DNA of 64,000 nt, taken from the NCBI RefSeq assembly GCF_000255295.1, contig NC_017030.1:5084001-5148000 (forward strand), given 5' to 3'. The stretch comes from Corallococcus coralloides DSM 2259 (lineage in GTDB: Bacteria; Myxococcota; Myxococcia; Myxococcales; Myxococcaceae). Below the pieces are notes generated by a model. That model was not told the origin of the DNA, ran no database searches, and saw only the letters and a list, made by a program, of their open reading frames with translations. The position numbers and the translations under genes were made by a program. This document shows positions 17,621 to 26,875 of the stretch, piece by piece. Position 1 is the first letter of the stretch; each line of letters starts with the position of its first letter.

Positions 17621-20389
17621 ATGGCGGTGACGCAGCAGACGAAGACAGGCAAGGCGGCGGACGTGGTGCTGCCCGAAGAGGACACGACTCCGGAAGTCGG
17701 AACGGGTGAGGCGCCCGCGGGTGCGCGGGAGATCGCTTCCCTGACCCCGATGATGCGCCAGTACCTGGAGGTGAAGGCGCTCCATCCGGACACGGTGCTC
17801 TTCTTCCGGCTGGGTGACTTCTACGAGATGTTCTTCGAGGACGCGGTGAAGGCCTCGGAGTTGCTCCAGATCACCCTCACGGCCCGGGCCAAGGGCGCGG
17901 ACAAGATCCCCATGTGCGGGGTGCCGTACCACTCCTCGCGCCGGTACATCGCGAAGCTGGTGGAGCACGGCCTCAAGGTCGCCATCTGCGAGCAGGTGAC
18001 GGAGCCGGGCGCGGGGCCGGGCATCGTGCAGCGGGAAGTCACCCGGGTCATCACCCCCGGCATGGTGCTGGACGACGAGGTGCTGGAGCCGCAGGCCAGC
18101 AACTTCCTCGCGGCCGTGTGCTGGGGGGAGGCGGGCTTCGGCGCGGCGCTCTTGGAGGCGTCCACCGGCGAGTTCTACACCTTCGAGGCTCAGGGCCTGT
18201 CGGAGCTGGTGGAGGGCCTGTCGCGCGTGGAGCCGCGCGAGCTGCTGGTGCCGCAGGGCATGCGGGACGCGCCGGAGGTGGTGCAGGTGTGCCAGCGGCT
18301 GTCGCGCGTGCCGGCCGTGGCGGAAGGCGAGGGCGCGGCCTTCGAGCACACCCGGGCCGCCGCGTTCCTGCGCTCGCACTTCAACGTGCAGTCGCTGTCC
18401 GCGTTCGGGCTGGATGGCTCGCCGCTGGCGACAGGGGCGGCCGGGGCCGCGCTGCGATACCTCAAGGACACGCAGAAGACGCCCGCGGCGCACGTGGACC
18501 GGCTGTCGCGCCAGGAGCGCGCGGGCTGCCTGGTGATGGACGAGTCCTCGCGGGGCAACCTGGAGGTCCTCAAGAGCCTGCGCGACGGCGGGCGCAAGGG
18601 GTCGCTCCTGGGCGTGCTGGACCGGACGGCCACGGGCCTGGGCGCGCGCAAACTGGCGCGGTGGCTGTCCGCGCCGCTGTGCTCGCTGCCGGAGATCGAA
18701 GCGCGGCTGGATGCCGTGGAGGAGCTGTCCGGCAAGAGCGTGTGGCGCGAGGAGCTGGTGGCCACGCTCAAGGAGGTGGGCGACCTGGAGCGGCTGTGCG
18801 GCCGGCTGTCGCTGGGCGCGGGCAACGCACGTGACTTGCGCGCGCTGGGGCTGTCGCTGACGCAGCTGCCGAAGCTGGGCGCGGCGCTCGCGCGGTGTGA
18901 CGCGGGGCTCTTGAAGTCGCTGGCCGGGCCGCTGGGCGCGCTGCCGGAGCTGGCGGACCTGCTGATGCGCGCGGTGACGGACGAGCCGCCGGTGGTCATC
19001 CGCGACGGCGGCTTCATCCGGCAGGGCTACCACGCGGAGCTGGACGACCTGGTGGCGCTGTCCACCACGGGCAAGGACTACCTGCTCAAGCTGGAGCAGC
19101 GGGAGAAGGACCGCACGGGCATCTCCTCGCTGAAGATCCGCTACAACAAGGTGTTCGGCTACTACCTGGAGGTGACGAAGGCGAACCTCCACGCGGTGCC
19201 CAAGGACTACATCCGCAAGCAGACCACGGTGGGCGCGGAGCGCTTCGTCACCGAGGAGCTGAAGGAGTACGAGGAGAAGGTCCTCACCGCGGAGGAGCGC
19301 CGCGTGGTGCTGGAGCTCCAGCTGTTCGAGGAGCTGCGCACGAAGGTCATCGCCGCCGCGCCGCGCATCCGTTCCGCGGCGGAGGCGGTGGCCACGGCGG
19401 ACGCGCTGGTGTCGTTCGCCCGGTGCGCGGCGGAGTACGGCTACACGCGGCCCCAGGTGGACTCAGGGGAGGGGCTGACGATCACCGGCGGCCGGCACCC
19501 GGTGGTGGAGCGGATGCTGGGCGCGGGCGAGTCCTTCGTCCCGAACGACGTGCGGTTGGATCCGGAGGACGCGCAGCTGCTGGTCATCACCGGCCCGAAC
19601 ATGGCGGGCAAGAGCACGGTGATGCGGCAGGTGGCGCTGACGGCGCTGATGGCGCAGGCGGGGTCGTTCGTGCCGGCGAAGGCAGCGCGCATCGGCCTGT
19701 GCGACCGCATCTTCACGCGCGTGGGCGCGGCGGACAACCTGGCGCGCGGGCAGTCCACGTTCATGGTGGAGATGACGGAGACGAGCCACATCCTCCATCA
19801 CGCCACGAACAAGAGCCTGGTCATCCTGGATGAGATTGGCCGTGGCACGTCCACGTTCGACGGCCTCTCCATCGCGTGGGCGGTGGCGGAGCACATCCAC
19901 GACAAGGTGGGCGCGCGCTCGCTCTTCGCCACGCACTACCATGAGCTGGTGGACCTGGCGCGCGAGCGGCCCCGGGTGAAGAACCTGTGCATCGCCGTGA
20001 AGGAGCAGGGCGGCAAGGTCATCTTCCTGCGCAAGCTGATTCCCGGCGGGGCCAGCCGCTCCTACGGCATCGAGGTCGCGAAGCTCGCGGGCCTGCCGCC
20101 GGAGGTGGTGTCGCGCGCCCGCGAGCTGCTCCAGAACCTGGAGTCCGGCGAGCTGGACGACGCGGGCCGTCCCCGCGTGGCGGTGCGCTCCACGAAGCGC
20201 GCGGCTCCGGCGAACGCGGGGCAGCTGGGGTTGTTCGGTGGTGCGCCGGCTCCGGCCGCCGTGGCCGCGCCGCCCGTGCCTCCCGCGCACGCGGAGGTCC
20301 TGGAGTCGCTCAAGGCCGCCTCCATCGACCGGATGACGCCGCTGGACGCGCTCAACCTGCTGGCGAAGCTGAAGCAGACGCTGGGCTGA
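17621..20389 (+). CDS. mutS: DNA mismatch repair protein MutS
   Basis: The 922-residue MutS1 is longer than the roughly 850 residues of E. coli MutS, partly through an N-terminal extension of about 38 residues. The mismatch-reading motif is F67-Y-E69 in GDFYEMF. Connector, lever and clamp domains follow, then the ATPase with Walker A GPNMAGKST (from residue 658), Walker B VILDEIGRGTS, and THYHE. It recognises mismatches and recruits MutL. A linker rich in Ala and Pro precedes a conserved C-terminal segment (about residues 883-922, HAEVLESLKAASIDRMTP and on). The DNA encoding that segment is found again, decayed, at 26876-26980. Confidence 0.97.
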   Translation: MAVTQQTKTGKAADVVLPEEDTTPEVGTGEAPAGAREIASLTPMMRQYLEVKALHPDTVLFFRLGDFYEMFFEDAVKASELLQITLTARAKGADKIPMCGVPYHSSRRYIAKLVEHGLKVAICEQVTEPGAGPGIVQREVTRVITPGMVLDDEVLEPQASNFLAAVCWGEAGFGAALLEASTGEFYTFEAQGLSELVEGLSRVEPRELLVPQGMRDAPEVVQVCQRLSRVPAVAEGEGAAFEHTRAAAFLRSHFNVQSLSAFGLDGSPLATGAAGAALRYLKDTQKTPAAHVDRLSRQERAGCLVMDESSRGNLEVLKSLRDGGRKGSLLGVLDRTATGLGARKLARWLSAPLCSLPEIEARLDAVEELSGKSVWREELVATLKEVGDLERLCGRLSLGAGNARDLRALGLSLTQLPKLGAALARCDAGLLKSLAGPLGALPELADLLMRAVTDEPPVVIRDGGFIRQGYHAELDDLVALSTTGKDYLLKLEQREKDRTGISSLKIRYNKVFGYYLEVTKANLHAVPKDYIRKQTTVGAERFVTEELKEYEEKVLTAEERRVVLELQLFEELRTKVIAAAPRIRSAAEAVATADALVSFARCAAEYGYTRPQVDSGEGLTITGGRHPVVERMLGAGESFVPNDVRLDPEDAQLLVITGPNMAGKSTVMRQVALTALMAQAGSFVPAKAARIGLCDRIFTRVGAADNLARGQSTFMVEMTETSHILHHATNKSLVILDEIGRGTSTFDGLSIAWAVAEHIHDKVGARSLFATHYHELVDLARERPRVKNLCIAVKEQGGKVIFLRKLIPGGASRSYGIEVAKLAGLPPEVVSRARELLQNLESGELDDAGRPRVAVRSTKRAAPANAGQLGLFGGAPAPAAVAAPPVPPAHAEVLESLKAASIDRMTPLDALNLLAKLKQTLG
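20278..20379 (+). repeat. mutS 3'-end segment repeated 6.5 kb downstream
   Basis: This stretch of mutS matches 26895-26980: a 20-base identical block at the left, an 18-base identical block (CTCGACC/ATCGACC onward to GACGCCG), a 16-base gap in the downstream copy, then a 17-base segment with 14 matches. Both copies point the same way and bracket the accessory block. Confidence 0.75.
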
Positions 20390-20426
20390 GCGGGTGGGGC
20401 TTTACGGGTGCTCCATTCGAGGCGAG

Positions 20427-20777
20427 CTAGCCCGGATCGAGCGCCCAGGTCCCTTCTTCCCAACGCTTCAAGGCCTGCTGCGCTCCGAACGGGACCAAAC
20501 CTTGTCCCTTGGCGGCTTCCTCCAGGACCGCCTTGGCTTCGACCGTCCGATAGCGGAGCAGATGGGCGGCGGCCATCACGCGCACGTCCATTCGCTCATG
20601 CTTGAGCAGCACGGTGAGCGCGTCGCGTCCGGCATTGCCGTGCGCGAAGAGCCTGTCGACAGCGGCACCATACTTCCTGGCGTGCTTGTTCCCGGTCTTG
20701 GCGTCTCCCCGGAAGATGGCCTCATTCTGCGCGACTACGTTCTGTGCGAACTGCTCGACAAGATCCTCCAACGTCAT
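20427..20777 (-). CDS. DUF2019-like immunity protein of SitA-like locus A
   Basis: The 116-residue all-helical cytoplasmic protein has the DUF2019 pattern: LEDLVEQFAQNVVAQNEAIFRGDAKTGNKHARK at the start, LLKHERMDVRVMAAAHLLRY in the middle and ALKRWEEGTWAL at the end. DUF2019 proteins are predicted immunity proteins of polymorphic toxins. The ATG at 20777 overlaps the stop of the toxin gene (TGATG), with GAAGGGG upstream, so toxin and immunity are co-translated. It shares pattern, but only modest identity, with the two immunity proteins of locus B, so cross-protection cannot be assumed. Confidence 0.8.
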   Translation of the reverse strand: MTLEDLVEQFAQNVVAQNEAIFRGDAKTGNKHARKYGAAVDRLFAHGNAGRDALTVLLKHERMDVRVMAAAHLLRYRTVEAKAVLEEAAKGQGLVPFGAQQALKRWEEGTWALDPG

Positions 20778-22126
20778 CACCAAAGCCCCTTCCCGATGTT
20801 CTCGATGGCCTGCAGTCCAAAGTCACGCTGGGCCGCGTAGGACTGCGTGCTCAACCACTGTCGTACGGTCAATGGCGAGCCGGTAATTTCGCGTCGAATT
20901 GACGAGTAGAACGCGCTGACGTCGATGTGGAGGGCCTTGTCCAACGGGAGGATGTTGTCCGTGTTGTGGAGGGACTGCGGACCGAAGCGCTTCACGTTGC
21001 CCGGGGTCTGTTCGACGACGTGGTGCCACTCCTTGTGGGTGCCCGCTGGCCCCATGGCCTTCTTGAAGCCGCTGAACGAGCCCCAGGCCCTGTAGCCCGT
21101 GGGTGGCGCCTTGGTGGCGCCACCGGCCGTACCCCTGGCAGCCATCGCCACCGCGCCCGGCGCGAGCGCGATGGTCACGATATCCGTGCTCACCGCTACG
21201 GTTCGTACCTCCGCGACTGCCGCGAGCCTGATGCCCACTTGTGCTTCAGCGTGCACCGCCGCCTGCGTGGCGCCGGGAAGCCCTGGCACCGTCGCTCCCA
21301 CCCCCGCCGCCGTGTTCCCAATAGCGGCGGTCGCCAGCATTACGAACGCGCGCGCTGCGTTGCGGCCCATGACCTTGCCGTAGCGCTCGCCCGCCTTGCG
21401 GAGCTCGTCGAACGTGGCGGCCTGCTCGGCATCCGCTACCAGTTGCCTGAAGCCCACGATAAGGCCCCAGAACGTATCGACCCCCACGTAGGCGATGAGC
21501 GAGGCGGTCATCACCGCGGCCACACCCTTCGAGAAAGGCTCAGGCACCGCGAGAAGGATCATGTACGTGGTCCACGTCCATAGAACCGCCGTCATCATGG
21601 CCTGGGGGTCGGCCATCTCCTTGAACGCGTCCATCAACTCGTCCATCACGACGCCCTGGGCCAGGGCCATGGCGAGGGCATAGCGACCATCCCCGGTAAC
21701 AGTGCGATGCTCCATCAGGAGGCGCAGGCAATCGCCGGGCCTGTTCGTGCGCTCGCACCAGCGCAGGTAGGCGCGCGTCAACTCCACCTCTGGCGCGGGT
21801 TGTTCGCCCTCCAGGTGCTCACCCGATCCCAGAGGGATGATGCGATGGCCACGGGGTTCGTAAAGGTACGATCCGCTGCGCGACGGCACCTCGAACAGGC
21901 GCCGCGCCATGTCCTGGGGATGGGTGGGGGGCCTCACGCTTCGGGCCAACGCTTCGACAGCCCCAACGAAATCGTCTTCGTCCAGTTTCACTGGCGCGGC
22001 ATCAACACCGCGCGGAGTGAGGACAATGGGAGCGCCGTCGCTTGTGTGCAGGCGCACGGACTTCGTAGTGCCGCTGCATCCGACCAGCATCACCCCCCAC
22101 ACCAGAAGCAACCCTCGCGACAGCAT
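20777..22126 (-). CDS. SitA-like lipoprotein polymorphic toxin (locus A), WHH/HNH-type nuclease domain
   Basis: The 449-residue product begins with a lipoprotein signal (lipobox L-V-G-C, Cys17) and has a middle region with two or three hydrophobic helices (about residues 185-235 and 270-300). The C-terminal domain of about 95 residues carries W367-H-H-V-V-E-Q, LHNTDN (386-391), His400 and TVRQWL. WHH with a following H-N and H is typical of HNH/endonuclease VII-fold toxins, so DNA or RNA cleavage is predicted. Myxobacterial SitA toxins are lipoproteins passed between kin cells by TraA/TraB outer-membrane exchange; this protein matches that architecture and is homologous over its full length to locus B. 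The ATG at 22126 has GGAGGG six bases upstream. Family number within SitA1-6 cannot be fixed by eye. Confidence 0.8.
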   Translation of the reverse strand: MLSRGLLLVWGVMLVGCSGTTKSVRLHTSDGAPIVLTPRGVDAAPVKLDEDDFVGAVEALARSVRPPTHPQDMARRLFEVPSRSGSYLYEPRGHRIIPLGSGEHLEGEQPAPEVELTRAYLRWCERTNRPGDCLRLLMEHRTVTGDGRYALAMALAQGVVMDELMDAFKEMADPQAMMTAVLWTWTTYMILLAVPEPFSKGVAAVMTASLIAYVGVDTFWGLIVGFRQLVADAEQAATFDELRKAGERYGKVMGRNAARAFVMLATAAIGNTAAGVGATVPGLPGATQAAVHAEAQVGIRLAAVAEVRTVAVSTDIVTIALAPGAVAMAARGTAGGATKAPPTGYRAWGSFSGFKKAMGPAGTHKEWHHVVEQTPGNVKRFGPQSLHNTDNILPLDKALHIDVSAFYSSIRREITGSPLTVRQWLSTQSYAAQRDFGLQAIENIGKGLW

Positions 22127-22422
22127 GAGAAACCCTCCAGATGCGGCCCCCTTTGTCGGGAGGCAGGCATGGGCATGAAGTCGAGCAATACCAGAGAGAC
22201 CCGTCGGATTGTCATCCCGCTCGACAAGACAGCTCCAGACTCGGGCAAGCGCCGCACTCCCAGTCTCGGTGTGGACACCGGGCAGCTTCTGGGGGACAGG
22301 GCGGACCTCGCCCTGGATCCGGGGTGAACCTTCAGGGTTCATTAAAATAGACTTCAAAGGTCTTGTTGCTGGAGACTCCCCAGGGCGGCGCGCTTCCGCC
22401 CCTGCTCATGCCCGGAGGAGTC
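22127..22422. other. divergent intergenic region, no gene seen
   Basis: These 296 bases separate the toxin (-) from the pseudokinase gene (+). They contain a short A/T-rich stretch around 22338-22370 that could hold a promoter for either side. No convincing hexamer pair, inverted repeat or coding region was found. Confidence 0.5.
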
Positions 22423-23589
22423 ATGACCCCATCTACCCCCGACTACGGAGGCAGCACCCGGCCCGCGCGTCGCATGCCTCCGCCAACGCCCGAGGCGCCG
22501 CGCTTCCTCTTCGCCGTCGATGGCATCCGGTACGAGGCCGTCCGCGAGTTGGCGCGGATGCAGACGGGGGAACGGCTGATGTTGGCCCGTCGGCGTCAGG
22601 AAGCAGACAACACGGTGTCGGGCTTCTGCTTCGTGCGCCGGCTGCCCAATCCCTCCACCTACCTGCGCCGCAAGCGACTGGTGGAGGAAGTGCAGTTGGC
22701 CTTCCGCCTCAACCATCCCGGCATCGCCCAGATCTACTTCCGGAAGGTGCACGAGGATTTCCTGCACGTCGTCATGGAGCATGTGGACGGGCCTTCACTG
22801 GAGACGCTGGTCAGTGCCGGGGTTGCGCGTGGCAGGCCTGTCTCCGAGGCCTTTGGCCTCTACGTGGGCGCGGAACTCGCGGAGGCGCTGCACCATGCGC
22901 ACATGCTGACGGACGGGGAGGGCAGGCCGCTCGGCATCATCCACCGCGACGTCAATCCCCGGCACGTCTACGTGGGTGCGCACGGCGGTGTGAAGCTGAC
23001 GAACTTTGGCGCGGCGTACTCGGTGATGGTGGGGCGCGAGGAGTCGCCCATGAACCTCGTCCGGGGGGACGTGGCCTATGCCTCGCCCGAGTACCTGGAG
23101 AAGCAGCCGCTGTCGCCACGCTCCGACGTCTTCAGCGTGGGCGTGCTGCTGGTGGAGTTGCTCACCGGCAAGCACCTCTTCGACGTGCAGGACGTGCGCT
23201 TCGCTTCCACGGGCCTGGCGCCCCTGCGGATTGAGATCCTCCCCTCCCTACCGCTGACACAGATGCGCATCCTGCTCGCCCGCTTCAGCCCGGCGGACGT
23301 CGAGGCGGCGGTAGCGGGGCTCTCGCCGGACGTGAAGGCGCTGCTGCACACGGCCCTGCGCGCCGACCCGACGGAGCGCTTCGCCACGGCGGCGGACCTG
23401 TGCGGCGCGCTCCGGACCGCGTTGGCGAAACGGCACCCGGGCTATGGACGCCACGAGGCGTCCGAGGAGGTGGCGACCGTGCTGGCCGAGGGCAGCTGCC
23501 TTCGGGACGTGGTGGAGTTCGGCGAGGGTGGCCTCTTCCCTGAAGGGCTGGAGGAGCACGAGTTCGGAGGCCCGCCTCCGCGAAAGTAG
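22423..23589 (+). CDS. probable Ser/Thr pseudokinase
   Basis: The 388-residue soluble protein has the Hanks-type kinase fold, but key residues are altered. The glycine loop is not recognisable (IRYEAVRELARMQTG). The beta-3 lysine position reads FVRRL, so Arg replaces Lys. HRDVNPRH (174-181) keeps the catalytic Asp176, but the metal-binding DFG is NFG (194-196, LTNFGAAYS). YASPEY stands for APE. Loss of the beta-3 Lys and DFG Asp suggests that it binds or regulates rather than phosphorylates. The ATG at 22423 has GGAGGAG directly upstream. It lies in the accessory block with an XRE regulator and a normal kinase and may be their partner. Confidence 0.8.
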   Translation: MTPSTPDYGGSTRPARRMPPPTPEAPRFLFAVDGIRYEAVRELARMQTGERLMLARRRQEADNTVSGFCFVRRLPNPSTYLRRKRLVEEVQLAFRLNHPGIAQIYFRKVHEDFLHVVMEHVDGPSLETLVSAGVARGRPVSEAFGLYVGAELAEALHHAHMLTDGEGRPLGIIHRDVNPRHVYVGAHGGVKLTNFGAAYSVMVGREESPMNLVRGDVAYASPEYLEKQPLSPRSDVFSVGVLLVELLTGKHLFDVQDVRFASTGLAPLRIEILPSLPLTQMRILLARFSPADVEAAVAGLSPDVKALLHTALRADPTERFATAADLCGALRTALAKRHPGYGRHEASEEVATVLAEGSCLRDVVEFGEGGLFPEGLEEHEFGGPPPRK

Positions 23590-23595
23590 CCGCCT

Positions 23596-23955
23596 TCAGC
23601 GGGTCAGGACGGTGGCGACGTGGAGGAGTGCCTCCAGCTTCTCCGCGTCCAGCTTGCGCGCGAGGTAGAGCAGCCGCCTCAGGGCGGGGGTCTCGTCCTC
23701 GCGGGGGCGTGGGCGCTGGCCCTTGCGACCGCGCACCAGGGGGGTGAGACCCAGCATGTCTTCCGGGGACACCTTCAGCTCCGTGCACAACCGGTAGAGC
23801 GTCGGGACGCTGGGCAGCATCTTCCCGCGCTCCAGGCGGCTGTAGACGGTGGAGAGAAGTCCGACGCGGGGGCCCACCTCGGCTTGCGTCAGGCCCTGCT
23901 CTTCGCGGGCGGCGCGGGCGATCCTGCCGATGGTGATGGCCAGTTCTTCGTTCAT
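23596..23955 (-). CDS. XRE-family helix-turn-helix regulator
   Basis: The 119-residue protein has an N-terminal lambda-repressor-like HTH (about residues 8-65): IGRIARAAREEQGLTQAEVGPRVGLLSTVYSRLERGKMLPSVPTLYRLCTEL. A Lys/Arg-rich linker and a helical tail (ALRRLLYLARKLDAEKLEALLHVATVL) follow, the tail perhaps for dimerisation. It starts at ATG 23955 and is divergent from the kinase gene to the right, with 136 bases between, so it may control that gene. It is convergent, six bases apart, with the pseudokinase gene. Confidence 0.85.
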   Translation of the reverse strand: MNEELAITIGRIARAAREEQGLTQAEVGPRVGLLSTVYSRLERGKMLPSVPTLYRLCTELKVSPEDMLGLTPLVRGRKGQRPRPREDETPALRRLLYLARKLDAEKLEALLHVATVLTR

Positions 23956-24091
23956 GGGACCGGCTCGGGAGTAGGTTGCGCACCTGGACGTCCCAGATGC
24001 CGTTCGAGATGTATCAGACGACACCGGGCCGCGCGCCCGCGCAGGGAGGGCGTCGCATGCGAGTGGCCCGAAGCCCCCGAGGAAGGACGCC

Positions 24092-25924
24092 ATGAGGCCG
24101 CCGCCCGCCATCCTGCCGCCCGGGGTCGAGGTGCTGGGCTACACGGTGGAATGCCAGCTGGGGCAGGGTGGCTTTGGCACGGTGTATCTCGCGCGCAACG
24201 CGGGACAGCCCTTCGCCTTGAAGCTGCTGCACCTGTCCCGCGTGGGCGAGCGGGTGGTGCGAGAGGTCTCCATCCTCTTGAAGCTGAACCACCCCAACGT
24301 GGCGCGGCTTCAGGGATATGGCTTGTGGCCGTCGGGAGCGCCGCAATTCGCCGTCATCGTCATGGAGTACGTGGACGGGCGCCGGCTGGACGCCTGGGCG
24401 GACGAGGAGAACCCCTCGGCGCGTCAGGTGGCGCGCGTGGCGCTGAACGTCGCGCGGGCGCTGGCGGCTTCGCACGCGGTGGGAGTGCTGCACCGGGACG
24501 TCAAGGAAGCCAACGTCATGGTGCGGGCATCGGACGGAGTGGCCAAGCTGGTGGACTTCGGCATTGGAGACTACGAGGGCGCGCGGGGCCTGACGGTGGA
24601 CATCCTTCCGCCGGGGACGCCGGAGTACCGCGCTCCAGAGGCGTGGCGATTCTTCCGGCAGCATGTCCACGTGCCCGGCGCCCGGTACGAAGCCGGCCCT
24701 CCGGATGACTTGTGGGCGCTGGGCCTGGTCCTCTACACGCTGCTGACGGCACGCAAGCCTTTCGATGAGGCTGACGACCCCAGCTACATCGACGCCGTCA
24801 TGACCCGTGAGCCGGTGCCGCCGCACGGGGAGAACGCACGGGTGCCCCGCGCGCTGAGCGACGTGTGCATGCGCTTCCTGGAGAAGACGCCTGAGACGCG
24901 CACGTTGAGCGCCCTGGCTGCCGTGACGGAGCTGGAGCGGGTGCTGGCGGACGCGGATGCGACATGGGACGTGCCGCTCTGCGATGCCTATGGAGAGGAC
25001 ACCGCGACGACGGAAGGAGGGAGGGACAGCGAGGACAGGTGGCTGCATGCGCCGCTGTACCGGCCTCGCCGGGGCAAGCGGGCACCGCCAGCAGGACCGC
25101 CGCCCGCCGCCGAAGCCGCGACGACCGTCCCCCGAACCACCGTGAAGGTGGCGCAGAAACCCCATGGGCGTTCGTGGCGCTGGACGTTGGTTGCGCTGGT
25201 CCTGGTGCTGCTGGCGACGGGGGCAACGCTGATGTTCTGGCCGTCCCGAATCGCGGGGGGCGCGCCGGCTCGTCAGGAAGTAGCGGCTTCCGGTAAGTCG
25301 CCTCAAGCTGGCCGCGCCGCAGCTCCCACAGGGCCGGAGGCCACCGCCGCGGCCGTCGCTCTCCCCGCGACGCTCCAGGAGGATTCCGCCACCGTGACGA
25401 CGCCGCAGAAAGACACGCAGCCCCTTCAGCTCCCCCAGAAGCCCGCGAAGAAAGGCATGGGTGTCATGGCCCGTGCGGTGAGCATGGCGGCAGCTTGCTC
25501 GGCGCTTGCGTGTCCTGGAGCGCAGGTGCGCCAGCCTCCGCCACCAGAGCCGTGTCCGGTGGGTGCAGTGAAGGCCATGGCGAAGTGGGGGTTGGACATC
25601 GGGGACAAGACGCCGGTGCGCTTCGCACCGGAAGATCCCCGGGTCGTCTCAATTGGCGAGGGCCCTGTTGAAGTCCACATCATTGGCGGAGGGAAGGGCC
25701 TGCCGGGCAAGACCGCCTTGTCGGGGCGGAGCATCATGCGTGACCGTGTCTATGTTCGCCTCACCTGGGCGACGACGCCGCAGGGCGAAAGTTTTCCTGT
25801 CTGCTTTGACGTCCATGCCGAGGAGGGGCCGAGGGGGATGGCGCGAGAGCCAGGCGATGACTCGCCCTCTCGGGCTCGTATCTGGACGATTGGCTATGTG
25901 AAGGCGGTTGCTGAGTTCGAATAG
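24092..25924 (+). CDS. membrane Ser/Thr protein kinase (Hanks type)
   Basis: The 610-residue kinase has an intact catalytic domain: glycine loop GQGGFGTV (24-31), Lys44 in FALKLL, HRDVKEAN (134-141), DFG (155-157) and APE (181-183). A Pro/Arg-rich juxtamembrane segment precedes one transmembrane helix (about residues 364-383). The roughly 225-residue external part contains ACSALACPGAQ and a beta-rich C-terminal domain (EVHIIGGGKGLPGKT .. FPVCFDVHAEE). Myxobacteria have many such kinases, often next to DUF2381 genes as here (25 bases to the next gene). The signal and substrates are unknown. The ATG at 24092 has GGAAGGA upstream. Confidence 0.92.
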   Translation: MRPPPAILPPGVEVLGYTVECQLGQGGFGTVYLARNAGQPFALKLLHLSRVGERVVREVSILLKLNHPNVARLQGYGLWPSGAPQFAVIVMEYVDGRRLDAWADEENPSARQVARVALNVARALAASHAVGVLHRDVKEANVMVRASDGVAKLVDFGIGDYEGARGLTVDILPPGTPEYRAPEAWRFFRQHVHVPGARYEAGPPDDLWALGLVLYTLLTARKPFDEADDPSYIDAVMTREPVPPHGENARVPRALSDVCMRFLEKTPETRTLSALAAVTELERVLADADATWDVPLCDAYGEDTATTEGGRDSEDRWLHAPLYRPRRGKRAPPAGPPPAAEAATTVPRTTVKVAQKPHGRSWRWTLVALVLVLLATGATLMFWPSRIAGGAPARQEVAASGKSPQAGRAAAPTGPEATAAAVALPATLQEDSATVTTPQKDTQPLQLPQKPAKKGMGVMARAVSMAAACSALACPGAQVRQPPPPEPCPVGAVKAMAKWGLDIGDKTPVRFAPEDPRVVSIGEGPVEVHIIGGGKGLPGKTALSGRSIMRDRVYVRLTWATTPQGESFPVCFDVHAEEGPRGMAREPGDDSPSRARIWTIGYVKAVAEFE

Positions 25925-25948
25925 CGACTCCAACGGAAAGATTGTCGA

Positions 25949-26866
25949 GTGCCTCCTTCATCACGGGTCGTTCTCCTGGGGCTACATCTCCTTGGGACCG
26001 CAGCGGTCGCGCAGCCAGACGTTTCGTCTTCAGTGCCAAGTTCGCGGCGCATCGAATTGAGGCCGGAGGGAGCTGAGGTCATCAGTGAAGTCATGATCAG
26101 CCCGGGTCTTTCCACGATGCTTCTCTTCGACTCGGAGTTGCAGCGGGAGGGCATTGAGCTGGAAGGCCGACAACGCTTTTCGCTCGTGGACGTGGGGCAG
26201 GCCACTCTCAGGCTCATGCCCACGGCGAGCGCGACACCGGGCGAACGGTTCAAGCTGCTGGTGCGCTTCCGGAACGGTGCGGCGCCAGCGACCGCGGTGT
26301 TCTCGCTGAAGGTGCATCCCGCGAAAGCGGAGGCCACCATCGAGGTCTACCGGGAACAGCGGACGGTTGAGACGTACCAGCAGGAAATCAGGGATGCACG
26401 TGCGGAACTCCTTCGTTGCAAGGAGGAACTGACGCGAATGGTGTCTGACCATGAGGTGCCGGGTGGATTGACGGGAATCCTCATCCATGACGCATTGGAT
26501 CCGGGTGGTGTGACGGGGCAGGTCCTGACAAGGGCTGTAGGGAAGACGGCAGCCAATGGATTGGGAGCGACGGCCATCAACAGCTATCGCTCCAGCAAGT
26601 TGGTGGCAGTGGATGTCAGGATTGGGGTGAAGATCGGAACGCTTCCGTGGACCGCGGAGGGGGCGACGCTCAAAGGCAGGTCTGGCCAGGAGTTGAAGGT
26701 CCTGCGCGTGTGGCAAGCAATGCCAATCCTGCCAGGAGGCCCCGAAGGACGCGTGATTGTAGAGGCCGAGGCTCCTGCGGCCACGGTCCAAGGACCGTTC
26801 TCGCTCAAGCTCTGGGAAGCGGATGGGCCCCGGAGCATCACGCTGGGGAACGTGACGTTTCCCTGA
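25949..26866 (+). CDS. DUF2381-family exported protein
   Basis: The 305-residue protein has a signal peptide ending near AVAQPD and the features of the myxobacterial DUF2381 paralogous family: RRIELRPEGAEVISEVMISPGLSTMLLFDSEL near the N-terminus, then VHPAKAEATIEVYREQRTVETYQQEI, a helical stretch with RCKEEL, and a beta-rich C-terminus. The GTG start at 25949 lies 25 bases after the kinase, so the two are probably co-transcribed; the protein may act with the external part of the kinase. Its base composition is less GC-rich than the flanking housekeeping genes. Function is unknown. Confidence 0.85.
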   Translation: MPPSSRVVLLGLHLLGTAAVAQPDVSSSVPSSRRIELRPEGAEVISEVMISPGLSTMLLFDSELQREGIELEGRQRFSLVDVGQATLRLMPTASATPGERFKLLVRFRNGAAPATAVFSLKVHPAKAEATIEVYREQRTVETYQQEIRDARAELLRCKEELTRMVSDHEVPGGLTGILIHDALDPGGVTGQVLTRAVGKTAANGLGATAINSYRSSKLVAVDVRIGVKIGTLPWTAEGATLKGRSGQELKVLRVWQAMPILPGGPEGRVIVEAEAPAATVQGPFSLKLWEADGPRSITLGNVTFP

Positions 26867-26875
26867 GCGCCCGGC

